Shown: positions 26,534 through 34,839 of the stretch, piece by piece | How the letters are laid out: each line of letters begins with the position of its first letter | Position numbering within the stretch: position 1 is the first letter of the stretch | DNA from: Geminocystis herdmanii PCC 6308 | Lineage (GTDB): Bacteria > Cyanobacteriota > Cyanobacteriia > Cyanobacteriales > Cyanobacteriaceae | Direction: 5' to 3' | DNA: 64,000 nucleotides | Assembly: GCF_000332235.1 (NCBI RefSeq) | Contig: NZ_CM001775.1 | Span: 1,109,630-1,173,629 of the forward strand | Notes under the pieces: generated by a model | What the model was told of the DNA's origin: nothing | Database searches by the model: none | What the model saw: the letters and a program-made list of their open reading frames with translations, nothing else | Translations under genes and position numbers: made by a program

Positions 26534-26573
26534 AAATTCTCAATTCTCAATTCTCAATTCTCAATTCTTTTTC
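26534..26573. repeat. Short tandem repeat TTCTCAA running into ylxR
   Basis: About five 7-bp units. The units from 26547 to 26567 are coding on the minus strand and give the last residues (ELRIEN) and the stop codon of YlxR. Confidence 0.9.
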
Positions 26574-26840
26574 GTGTAATTTTTGCCATAGTTGTTCATA
26601 AATTTCTGAGGGGATGTCTGTTTTTAATGCCCTAGGTAAGCGCTTTTTTTTCTGGGCTAAATTCAGACATTGAGCTTGAGGACAAAGGTAAGCCGATCGA
26701 CCCATGCCCTCATCTAAGGTAATATTATGATCGGGATAATTTTTGACAATACGCCAGAATAACGATCGATCTCCAATGAGATGACAACTAATACAACGAC
26801 GATAATTTTTGTGTTTAGGGCAGGGCTGTTTCATTTTCAA
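26547..26840 (-). CDS. ylxR: YlxR (DUF448) RNA-binding protein
   Basis: 97 aa. The family signatures RRCISCHLIGDR and GRSAYLCPQAQCL are present, as is the basic KKKRLPRAL helix. In bacteria ylxR follows nusA and precedes infB; here nusA is upstream on the same strand but the 460-bp gap between them is filled by a mobile element, and infB does not follow. The C-terminal ELRIEN and stop codon are encoded by a TTCTCAA tandem repeat, so the natural end of the protein has been altered. The product binds RNase P or nucleoid in other bacteria. Confidence 0.88.
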   Translation of the reverse strand: MKMKQPCPKHKNYRRCISCHLIGDRSLFWRIVKNYPDHNITLDEGMGRSAYLCPQAQCLNLAQKKKRLPRALKTDIPSEIYEQLWQKLHEKELRIEN

Positions 26841-26871
26841 ATTTTTAGTTTGGATAGAGTAATGAGTAAGG

Positions 26872-27184
26872 CAATACTGTTCGATTAGTCTCTCAAGTTA
26901 TTTTGTCTGCCCCCTTTCCGATACTGGGGACTTTTATCAAGTTTAACTCCCCCAAATTTACCTCAGTTCGACAGAAGAAAAATGGTGAAGACGAGACAGG
27001 TGGACAAGTGGACAAGAAGAAAAATTTTCAATATTTGTACATTTTTGAGAGAATTTTATTGATTCACAAGAAATATAATCCCCCTGTCTGCCTGTCTGCC
27101 TGTCTTCCAAGTCAGTTCTCACCAATAATTTTATAGTTCACTCAGGTAAATTTGGGGGCTGGAGGGCTTAACCGAACAGTATTG
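26872..27184. mobile_element. 313-bp nested MITE-like element between ylxR and nusA
   Basis: Outer inverted repeats CAATACTGTTCGRTTA (26872-26887 and 27169-27184, one mismatch). Inner perfect inverted repeats CCCCCAAATTTACCT (26949-26963 and 27144-27158), the inner one carrying family B ends (ACCTCAGTTCGACA). The core has two tandem-repeat tracts, GGACAAGT-type near 26999 and CTGTCTGC-type near 27083. No transposase is encoded. Confidence 0.75.
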
Positions 27185-27299
27185 AGGAGTAAGGAGTTTT
27201 GATAATTATTTAAAATCTGTAAGTAAAAAATCCCCCTAATTCCCTAATACCCTAACACCCCAACATTTTTACCAAGTTACTTTGAAACAGTCCTAATGT

Positions 27300-28442
27300 T
27301 TAAGGGGATTCTTCATCAAAATATTGAGATTTGCGTTTGATGTCGATTTTCCAACCAGTCAAACGGGCGGCTAATCTGACGTTTTGTCCTTCTTTACCAA
27401 TGGCTAAACTTAAATGGTTATCAGGTACAACTACCACCGACTGCCTTTCTTCGGGGTTAATCAGTTTCACTAAATCGATTTGAGCTGGACTTAAAGCATT
27501 GGCGATGTAAGTAGCAGGATCAGGAGACCAACGAATTACATCTATTTTTTCTCCTTTCAACTCGTTCACTACCGCTTGAATACGAGAGCCTCTAGCTCCA
27601 ATACAAGAACCTACAGGATCAACATCTCTTTCGAGGGTATCCACAGCGATTTTAGTTCGGGCGGAAATATTCGGGTTGGTGGGATTAGCTTCCCTTGCGA
27701 TGGCAATAATTCTCACTACCCCTTCTTCTAATTCGGGTACTTCATTGGCAAAAAGATAAACCACTAAACCAGCATCAGCACGGGATACCAGTAATTGAGG
27801 ACCTCTTTGAGAACCTTCCCGCACTTTTTTAAGATAAACTTTAAAAGAGGCATTAGCGCGATAATTGTCGCTACTAATTTGTTCATGGAAAGGTAATTCG
27901 GCTTCCACTTCGGGGCGATTGGCGTTACTTTTGAGAGTCATAATTACGGATTTACCCTCAAAACGAAGCACTTTCGCCGTTAGCACTTCCCCTTCTAACT
28001 CTTTGAACTCCGCTTGAATCATCGATCGTTGTTGATCTCTGAGCTTTTGTTGTAATACTTGCTTGGTTTGAATCGCTGCCATGCGTCCGAAGTCTTTTTG
28101 TTCGGGGGTAACATCCACTAAAACCTCGTTTTCCAGTTCAACGTCTTCATTAAATTCTCTCACATCCGCTAAGGGAATTTGATGATCGGTATCTTCAACG
28201 TTTTCTGTTACCATTTTTAAAGCTAAAACTCTAAATCCTTCTTCTTCTATATCCAATTCCAAGCGGAAATTATCGAAATAGTCTTCGGGGAAGGGTTCGG
28301 GATGTTTCGATCGACGAAAACGCTCATATCCTTTAAATAATGCCTCTCTCAAGGCTTCTTGCACAGAAGTTCGGGGTAAATTATGACTTTGACTGATTTC
28401 TTCAATCAACATTTTTAAACCGGGTAATTTAACGATACTCAT
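27300..28442 (-). CDS. nusA: Transcription termination/antitermination factor NusA
   Basis: 380 aa, the short cyanobacterial form. N-terminal domain (residues 1-125) is followed by an S1 domain (about 145-215; [19 protein letters not shown]) and two KH domains with [21 protein letters not shown] and [25 protein letters not shown]. The acidic repeats at the C-terminus of the E. coli protein are absent, as usual outside proteobacteria. It belongs to the rimP-nusA-ylxR cluster, although repeats now separate all three genes. Confidence 0.94.
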   Translation of the reverse strand: MSIVKLPGLKMLIEEISQSHNLPRTSVQEALREALFKGYERFRRSKHPEPFPEDYFDNFRLELDIEEEGFRVLALKMVTENVEDTDHQIPLADVREFNEDVELENEVLVDVTPEQKDFGRMAAIQTKQVLQQKLRDQQRSMIQAEFKELEGEVLTAKVLRFEGKSVIMTLKSNANRPEVEAELPFHEQISSDNYRANASFKVYLKKVREGSQRGPQLLVSRADAGLVVYLFANEVPELEEGVVRIIAIAREANPTNPNISARTKIAVDTLERDVDPVGSCIGARGSRIQAVVNELKGEKIDVIRWSPDPATYIANALSPAQIDLVKLINPEERQSVVVVPDNHLSLAIGKEGQNVRLAARLTGWKIDIKRKSQYFDEESP

Positions 28443-28478
28443 AGTAATTAATAATAATAGTTGATAGTTGAAGAAGGG

Positions 28479-28614
28479 ACAGGAAAACAGGAAGACAGGA
28501 AGACAGGAAGACAGGAAGACAGGAAGACAGGAAGACAGGAAGACAGGAAGACAGGAAGACAGGAAGACAGGAAGACAGGAAGACAGGAAGACAGGAAGAC
28601 AGGAAGACAGGAAG
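28479..28614. repeat. Tandem array of about 17 units of GACAGGAA
   Basis: A near-perfect 8-bp repeat of 136 bp between rimP and nusA. Eight is not a multiple of three and no unit makes a stop in any forward frame, so long spurious frames (repeats of RKTGRQED) appear here. Confidence 0.95.
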
Positions 28615-28666
28615 AAAAAATTACTGGGTTTTCAATTAATTCTTAGAACCTGTTTTAAAAGTTTCT

Positions 28667-28741
28667 GATCCCCCTAAATCCCCCTTAACAAGGGGGACTT
28701 TGTCTAATATTTCCCCCTTTTTCAAGGGGGCAAGGGGGATC
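28667..28741. repeat. GATCCCCCT...AGGGGGATC palindromic element, 75 bp
   Basis: Ends GATCCCCCT and AGGGGGATC are inverted, and two internal hairpins (CCCCCTTAACAAGGGGG and CCCCCTTTTTCAAGGGGG) lie between. It has the same architecture as the in-frame insert in uvrA at 36889-37023. Confidence 0.88.
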
Positions 28742-28768
28742 AAGTATCAAAATTAAGACTTTTCAAAC

Positions 28769-28822
28769 ATTTTCTTAATTCTTAATTCTTAATTCTTAAT
28801 TCTTAATTCTTAATTCTTAATT
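28769..28822. repeat. Short tandem repeat TTCTTAA reaching the rimP stop
   Basis: Seven to eight 7-bp units. On the minus strand they begin at the second base of the rimP stop codon TAA. Confidence 0.88.
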
Positions 28823-29285
28823 ATTCTCCTTTGTTTTCTAATTTGACTCGTGTAACAATCTCCCTAGGAATTGCTACCATTTTGCCTTTACAGTTGATGT
28901 ATATTGCTTTTTCGTCTCTCCCCTGAAGATTTCCTTCCCATTGAGTACGTTTTTTATACTCGATATTAGTTTCTACCATGACAGGAAAACCTTTGAAACT
29001 AATAAATTCTCGATCGCTCGTCAAGTTTTCACCGATACCCGGACTAGAAATTTCCAAAACATAAGCGGAAGGAATAATGTTATTTGCATCGAGGGTTTTT
29101 TCTAACAAACGACTCATTTTTTCGCAGTTATCCAGACTGGTATCCCCTGATAGATTGCGAATGTCCACCCTTAACACGGGAGGATTATGATTAGACAGAA
29201 AAACCAGATTGACGATTTCTAGGTTCAAATCTTGGGCTATGGGTTGGGCAATTTCTGTAATATTGGGAATCAGGGGATGAGTCAT
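28821..29285 (-). CDS. rimP: Ribosome maturation factor RimP
   Basis: 154 aa from ATG 29285 (MTHPLIPNITEIAQPIA, the family start); an upstream in-frame ATG adds 22 hydrophobic residues that do not belong. The N-terminal alpha/beta domain includes LRVDIRNLSGDTSLDNCEKMSRLLEKTLD and YVLEISSPGIGENL, and the C-terminal SH3-like domain has KRTQWEGNLQGRDEKAIYINCKGKMVAIPREIVTRVKL. It helps 30S assembly. Upstream of nusA in the conserved order. Confidence 0.93.
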   Translation of the reverse strand: MTHPLIPNITEIAQPIAQDLNLEIVNLVFLSNHNPPVLRVDIRNLSGDTSLDNCEKMSRLLEKTLDANNIIPSAYVLEISSPGIGENLTSDREFISFKGFPVMVETNIEYKKRTQWEGNLQGRDEKAIYINCKGKMVAIPREIVTRVKLENKGE

Positions 29286-29554
29286 ATAATAAAAGTTCGA
29301 TCGATAAACAATAAACAGCAATAAAAAAAGCGGGTTATACCCACTCCTCACAAGGTATTTTTTGAGTTCACCCCAAGATTTTACCTTTTCGTAATTTTCA
29401 CAAAGACATCTTTAAGTTGACTTCAAAATCTGACTTTAAACCTTTATTTCTAGGCTTCGTCAAAGTCTCAATTTTTAACTTAAGGTAAAGAAAATCAACT
29501 GTAGAGTTTTGCTTCAATAATAATTATAACATGAAATTTAAGAACTTAAGAAAT

Positions 29555-29585
29555 AATGTTGGGTTTCATTCTTCAACCCAACCTA
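29555..29585. repeat. TTGGGTTTCATTCTTCAACCCAA palindrome
   Basis: TTGGGTT and AACCCAA arms with CCTAC tail, downstream of hisD. It is the same family as 14415-14503. Confidence 0.8.
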
Positions 29586-29601
29586 CGATCGTACGATCGA
29601 A

Positions 29602-30900
29602 TTAATGATTTTTTGTTCTAAACTTAACAGAATCAGCATGGGAAGCTAAACCTTCTGCTGTCGCTAAATCAATGATGGCTTTAGATACTTTTTGCAATGC
29701 TACAGGGCTATATTCAATCAAACTAGAATATTTCATAAAGGTTTCTACTCCTAAAGCAGAGGCATAACGAGCTGCTCCTGAAGTGGGTAGAGTATGATTT
29801 GGTCCTGCAAGGTAGTCTCCCACGGCTTCGGGGGTGGAATTACCGAGAAAAATTGCTCCTGCATGGCGAATATGTTCCACTAATTCCCAAGGAGACTCTA
29901 CTTCTAATTCTAAGTGTTCGGGAGCAAATAGGTTAGATAGCTCGGCGGCTTCGGTGAGATTTTCTGTTAAGATAATCACTCCATAATGGGCGATCGATTT
30001 TTCGGTTAGGATACGACGAGGATGATCTTCTAATAATCTTGTTACTTCCGTTTGCACTTTTTCTGCTAATACACCACAATCCGTAATTAAAATGGAAGCC
30101 GCCATGGGATCATGTTCCGCTTGGGCGAGTAAGTCAACGGCTACATGGGTAGCATTTGCATTTCCATCGGCTATAATTAATACTTCACTAGGTCCTGCTA
30201 AGGAATCAATGCCCACAGTACCATAAACTTCTTTCTTGGCTAGGGTAACATAAATATTGCCCGGTCCTGTAATGACATCTACTTTAGGGATAGTTTCTGT
30301 ACCGTAGGCTAAAGCGGCTACGGCTTGAGCGCCCCCGACTCGATAAATTTCTGTTACCCCTGCCTCACTGGCGGCGACTAATACCGCAGGATTGATTTTT
30401 CCATCTTGGCTAGGGGGTGTCACCATGGCAATTCTGGGTACTTGTGCCACTTTCGCTGGTATAGCATTCATTAAAACTGTACTAGGATAAGATGCTCTGC
30501 CACCGGGTACATATAAACCAGCTCGATCGACGGGGGTGTAGCGTCTTCCTAAGACAACATTATCATCTTCAAATTTTACCCATGATTTTGGCACTCGTTG
30601 ACGATGGAAAGCCTCGATTTTTTTACCTGCTAATTGGATCGCTTTAAGTAATTCTGGCGAAATTTGTTGATAAGCTGCATCAATTTCTGAGCCACTTACC
30701 TTGAGATTTTCTTTCGTGATGGTTTGTCCATCAAATTTTTCTGTATATTCCAATAAGGCTTCATCTCCTCGTTTTCTTACCGTGGCGATGATTTCCTTCA
30801 CAATGGCGGATTGTGTCTCTATTTGTTCATTGTGAGTGCGATCGCTAATGCGCTGCAACTCTTGTCGGGCTGTAACGGAATCTGTTATTATTCGCAACAT
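29602..30900 (-). CDS. hisD: Histidinol dehydrogenase
   Basis: Catalyses the last two oxidations of histidine synthesis, from histidinol to histidine. 432 aa with family blocks GRRYTPVDRAGLYVPGG, YRVGGAQAVAALAYGTETIPKVD, TGPGNIYV, GPSEVLI, and the zinc/catalytic AQAEHDP and APEHLEL...GPNHTLPT. Monocistronic, as his genes generally are in cyanobacteria. Confidence 0.96.
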   Translation of the reverse strand: MLRIITDSVTARQELQRISDRTHNEQIETQSAIVKEIIATVRKRGDEALLEYTEKFDGQTITKENLKVSGSEIDAAYQQISPELLKAIQLAGKKIEAFHRQRVPKSWVKFEDDNVVLGRRYTPVDRAGLYVPGGRASYPSTVLMNAIPAKVAQVPRIAMVTPPSQDGKINPAVLVAASEAGVTEIYRVGGAQAVAALAYGTETIPKVDVITGPGNIYVTLAKKEVYGTVGIDSLAGPSEVLIIADGNANATHVAVDLLAQAEHDPMAASILITDCGVLAEKVQTEVTRLLEDHPRRILTEKSIAHYGVIILTENLTEAAELSNLFAPEHLELEVESPWELVEHIRHAGAIFLGNSTPEAVGDYLAGPNHTLPTSGAARYASALGVETFMKYSSLIEYSPVALQKVSKAIIDLATAEGLASHADSVKFRTKNH

Positions 30901-30973
30901 CGAGATCCTATGAAACTAAATAAATCTTAACTATTGTTTTTATGATAACAGTTTTATTCGTCAACGATGGGAT

Positions 30974-31047
30974 TATTGAGAATTGAGAATTGAGAATTGA
31001 GAATTGAGAATTGAGAATTGAGAATTGAGAATTGAGAATTGAGAATT
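30974..31047. repeat. Short tandem repeat, unit TTGAGAA, about 10 copies
   Basis: Nearly perfect 7-bp array upstream of both hisD and pxcA, which diverge. Confidence 0.92.
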
Positions 31048-31157
31048 AATAAAAAAGTTCATTACCTATTGCCTATTACCTAATTCCTTTAAACTCGATC
31101 GCACTTTGAAGAATCTTGAGATAGAATGTTAAATCATGTCATTTTAGAGTCCATTTC

Positions 31158-32453
31158 ATGTTTAATCGTATCTTTCGATCTACAAAACGCTGGATTAGTA
31201 ATAGTTCTCAAAATGCCTTAGAAGAAGCATATCAAAAGGCTTTAGCTATCAAAAAAATTGAGGAAGAACATTTTAATAGTCAAAAAATTGATCCTAAAAA
31301 TTGTAACTATGGCGATCGAGTTTACGAATATTTTGAACAAGAATTAAAATCAAATTTACAAATAATTAACCTAAAAATAAATCAATTTAAAACAAGTAAA
31401 TCAGTACATCATTTCTTAGATAACAGTTTAAAAAATAATAAAAATCTGCAAGAAATTGATTACCAAAAAGATATTATTTTAGAAAGATTAAAAGTTATTG
31501 ATGAAATTATCAACAAATATAATGGTAATTATTACGATACATCATTAAAAATAGTTAAACCAGAAAAATCTCAACAAAAATCTACACCAATAACCAAGAA
31601 AAATAGTTCAGAAAATAATCTTGAACCCAGTATCGAAACCGTCTCAGATAAAACCAGTGTTTTACCCCGTTCATTTTTACGAACCTTAGACAGAATCAAG
31701 CAAGAAATTGATCCCAAATCAGCAGATATAGAACAGAATGTGATCAATAAATTTAGAAAATCTAGGTATAAAACAGCGATTTCTGTTAAATTTTTATTAC
31801 TATTAATCATAGTACCTTTATTAGTTCATAACTTGAGTAAAATTACCCTTGGAAAAATATTTGTTGATCCTTATTTTACCAAAAATGAGCAAATAATTTT
31901 TATTAATCAAGATTTAGAAGAAGAAGCATTAATAGAATTAAAAACTTTTGAAGAACATCTTAATCTTAAAAGTTTAATGGGTTTAAGTCCTAATTTATCA
32001 TCTGAAGAAAAAGAAGATAAAATGAAAGAAAAAGCAAAGGAAATAGCTGATAATTATCGTAATGAAAGTTCTAATGCTGTGAAAAATATTTTTGCTGATT
32101 TACTCTCTTTTAGTGCTTTTGTGATTATTCTGGTGTTGAGTAAAAGAGAAATAGCGATTTTAAAATCATTTATTGATGAAACCGTTTACGGTTTAAGTGA
32201 TTCTGCTAAAGCATTTCTCATCATTCTGTTTACTGATATGTTTGTGGGATTCCACTCTCCCCATGGTTGGGAAGTTATTTTAGAAAGTGTTGCACGACAT
32301 TTTGGTTTACCAGAAAATCGAGATTTTAACTTCTTATTTATTGCCACTTTTCCCGTTATTTTAGATACTGTCTTAAAGTATTGGATTTTTCGTTACCTCA
32401 ATCGTATTTCTCCTTCTGCTGTTGCTACTTATAAAAACATGAATGAATCTTAA
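31158..32453 (+). CDS. pxcA: Light-induced proton extrusion protein PxcA (CemA family)
   Basis: 431 aa. The N-terminal 200 residues are soluble and Lys/Glu/Asn-rich; the C-terminal part is the CemA-type membrane domain with helices at FLLLLIIVPLLVHNL, FADLLSFSAFVIILVLSK, KAFLIILFTDMFVGFHSPHGWE and the end FPVILDTVLKYWIFRYLNRISPSAVATYKNM. The family acts in light-driven Na+-dependent proton exchange at the plasma membrane. The stop TAA is followed at once by a repeat element. Confidence 0.93.
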   Translation: MFNRIFRSTKRWISNSSQNALEEAYQKALAIKKIEEEHFNSQKIDPKNCNYGDRVYEYFEQELKSNLQIINLKINQFKTSKSVHHFLDNSLKNNKNLQEIDYQKDIILERLKVIDEIINKYNGNYYDTSLKIVKPEKSQQKSTPITKKNSSENNLEPSIETVSDKTSVLPRSFLRTLDRIKQEIDPKSADIEQNVINKFRKSRYKTAISVKFLLLLIIVPLLVHNLSKITLGKIFVDPYFTKNEQIIFINQDLEEEALIELKTFEEHLNLKSLMGLSPNLSSEEKEDKMKEKAKEIADNYRNESSNAVKNIFADLLSFSAFVIILVLSKREIAILKSFIDETVYGLSDSAKAFLIILFTDMFVGFHSPHGWEVILESVARHFGLPENRDFNFLFIATFPVILDTVLKYWIFRYLNRISPSAVATYKNMNES

Positions 32454-32455
32454 AA

Positions 32456-32532
32456 AGTTTGTAGTGATGGCTTTAGCCATTAGACTTGTCCAATAATTAA
32501 CAAAATAAGGGTTAAAACCCTTACTACAAACT
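32456..32532. repeat. 77-bp element with AGTTTGTAGT...ACTACAAACT inverted ends
   Basis: Perfect 10-bp terminal inverted repeats and inner palindromes GGCTTTAGCC and GGGTTAAAACCC. It lies two bases after the pxcA stop. A degenerate copy is at 46330-46406 and a half copy at 23822-23846. Confidence 0.85.
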
Positions 32533-32554
32533 AATAATAAATCAATGATTCAGT

Positions 32555-34483
32555 CTAACTCAGGTATCCTCTAGGGGTGATTAATAAATCATGATAACGT
32601 TTTGTAGTGCTATTGCCGATGATAACCGTTGTTAACATATCGATCGAATGGGTTAACATCATCTCTAGGGTGGTAATCACAATATTTTCATCATCCCTTG
32701 TGACAGAACGAGCTATAGCTACAGGAGTATTTGGATTGCGGTATTGAAGGAAAATTTCTTGAGTTTTGACAATTTGTTGAGTACGGGTGTTCGATCGAGG
32801 ATTGTAAATAGCTGTGATAAAATCAGCACTAGCGGCGGCGATAAGACGTTTTTCGATGACATCCCAAGGGGTTAACAAGTCGCTTAAACTTATAGCACAA
32901 AAGTCGTGCATCAGAGGTGAACCAATTTTGGCGGCGACACTCTGCATGGCTGTTATGCCAGAAAATACTTGTAAAGGTGGTTGTTTTGTATCCCAGTTTT
33001 GATTTGCCAAAAGTTCTAAAACAAGCCCTGCCATGCCGTAAATACCGCAATCTCCCGAAGAAATTACCGCTACCTTTAAGCCCCATTTTGCTAGTTCGAT
33101 CGCCCTTTGCGCCCGTTGTCTTTCTTGGGTAATAGGAGAAGATTCGATGATTTGTTCAGGACGTAGTAAACTTTTAATTAAATCAATATATAAGCTATAA
33201 CCAATAATTATATCCGCTTCCTTGAGGGCGGTTTTGGCGGTGGAGGTGAGATATTCTATATTTCCGGGTCCTGTACCAATGAGGTATAATTTACCCTGAT
33301 TCGGATTATATTCTAAGTTCGATCGAGCAATGGCAACTGTTACCGCACCTTTTTTTCCTAAGGAGCGAATAATTTGTTTAGGTACGACTAAATAAGGTGA
33401 TTTGAGTTGATTTTCTGACAAATTAGGCAATAAACCTGCTTTTAATGCCGATGCTTCCGCTACGCTAGGTGTACCAACTTCATTCTCTACAATACTAGAA
33501 GGATTGGGTACAGATACGGAGTTTAATTCTTCGGACGTAAAGATTTGTAACGGTAAATTCCATTTTTTGGCTAAGGCTAAAATACCGATTTCATCATTTT
33601 TAAGATCGATCGTAGCTAAAGAGGCGATGGCTTTTTGTTCCAAATTATACTTATTTAAGACATCCGTAACAGCAGATTCAATCAAAGATGGAGAGGTATC
33701 CCTTTCGCAACCGATACCCACCCATAACAAACGGGGATGCCAACTAATACAAGGAATATCAACTTTTGGGGTTTTTTCGACACCAATATAAACCATTCCT
33801 TTGATGTCTTTTATCTCTATTTTTAAGGAATTTTCATTATTTTCTGGGGTTGTTTTGACTAAGGAAGATTCAGGGGTATCAAAAATAAACGATTGATGAG
33901 AGGGTAAGCGATTTTGCCACCATTTTAAACCTGAATTTTGTTGAATTAAAATAGGTTTATTTCTAGCAATATTTATGCTAACTTCTGTCCAATTTCCTTC
34001 TCCTTTTTGCCAACCAAATATATGCCCAAAGGTGTCGATCGATGGTAAATTAAGAGAAGAAGAAGCACTGGTAATAATAGGTTTTGCTTCTAATTCATTG
34101 GCTAATAATTCTGTCAATTTATCGGCATTGCCTTGATGTCCTCCTGTTAAACTAATAACATAATTTAACGATCGATCTATTACTATGATAGCAGGATCAG
34201 TATTTTTATCTGTCAATAAAGGAGTGATTAAACGCACCACTGCCCCCATAGCTAAAGTAAAAATAATTGCTTTTGATTCATGCCAAATATTGACTAAATG
34301 TTCCCCTAAAGCTCGATCGTAATATTTAACTAAATTATCATCAAAAATATCAATATTTTTTAAACTATTAGGCAACCATAAAATTCCTTGAGTAATTTTG
34401 ACTAAAGGTAATAGTTGGAGAGCATTTTCTTCCGTAACGGTAATAAAATTAAGTGGTTGATAATCAGCAAAAATAATAGACAT
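32555..34483 (-). CDS. cobJ: CbiG-CobJ fusion (cobalamin biosynthesis)
   Basis: 642-aa fusion. Residues 1 to about 345 are CbiG-like (cobalt-precorrin-5A hydrolase): FTLAMGAVVRLITPLL, SLTGGHQGNA, WVGIGCERDTS. Residues 398-642 are the precorrin-3B C17-methyltransferase CobJ: LYLIGTGPGNIEYLT, VISSGDCGIYGMAGLVLE, and AIYNPRS. Both steps act in the corrin ring contraction part of B12 synthesis. This fusion is common in cyanobacteria. No other cob genes are near. Confidence 0.92.
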   Translation of the reverse strand: MSIIFADYQPLNFITVTEENALQLLPLVKITQGILWLPNSLKNIDIFDDNLVKYYDRALGEHLVNIWHESKAIIFTLAMGAVVRLITPLLTDKNTDPAIIVIDRSLNYVISLTGGHQGNADKLTELLANELEAKPIITSASSSLNLPSIDTFGHIFGWQKGEGNWTEVSINIARNKPILIQQNSGLKWWQNRLPSHQSFIFDTPESSLVKTTPENNENSLKIEIKDIKGMVYIGVEKTPKVDIPCISWHPRLLWVGIGCERDTSPSLIESAVTDVLNKYNLEQKAIASLATIDLKNDEIGILALAKKWNLPLQIFTSEELNSVSVPNPSSIVENEVGTPSVAEASALKAGLLPNLSENQLKSPYLVVPKQIIRSLGKKGAVTVAIARSNLEYNPNQGKLYLIGTGPGNIEYLTSTAKTALKEADIIIGYSLYIDLIKSLLRPEQIIESSPITQERQRAQRAIELAKWGLKVAVISSGDCGIYGMAGLVLELLANQNWDTKQPPLQVFSGITAMQSVAAKIGSPLMHDFCAISLSDLLTPWDVIEKRLIAAASADFITAIYNPRSNTRTQQIVKTQEIFLQYRNPNTPVAIARSVTRDDENIVITTLEMMLTHSIDMLTTVIIGNSTTKRYHDLLITPRGYLS

Positions 34484-34839
34484 AAAATAATAATTAATAA
34501 TTAAGAATTAATAATTAACAATTAACCATTATTTTGACTCTCTTACTTTTAAATTTATTTTGTCATAAACTGTAGAAAAGCCAGATTTAATAATGGGCTT
34601 GTTAATCAGCAAAAATAGAAAACCCATTATCTTAGGATACTATCTTTTCAAGTATAAATCTAACACAGCTCCTCTTTAAAATCGAATTATATAATCTTCT
34701 GAAAATTATACCTGAAACCTTCCCTTATCAAACATTTTTGCATCGACTGAGGTAACTGAGGTTTAAACAATTAATCATTATTCATTTCTAACTTATCATA
34801 ACTGCTATAGAAAATTAATTTTTATTATAAAAAACAAAT
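34484..34839. other. Intergenic region, 356 bp
   Basis: AT-rich gap between uvrA (ends 34840) and cobJ, both on the minus strand. It has degenerate AATTAATAATT heptads near 34484-34525 and no recognisable gene or RNA. Confidence 0.4.

Noticed and set aside
26903-27136. 77-codon frame between ylxR and nusA
   Set aside because: It lies wholly inside the nested MITE and is repeat sequence.
28479-28614. CRISPR-like array
   Set aside because: The unit is 8 bp and contiguous with no spacers; it is a simple tandem repeat. No cas genes are in the window.
28461-28668. Two overlapping open frames of 61-66 codons made of RKTGRQED repeats
   Set aside because: They are produced by the GACAGGAA tandem array, which has no stop in these frames; no ribosome site and no non-repeat content.
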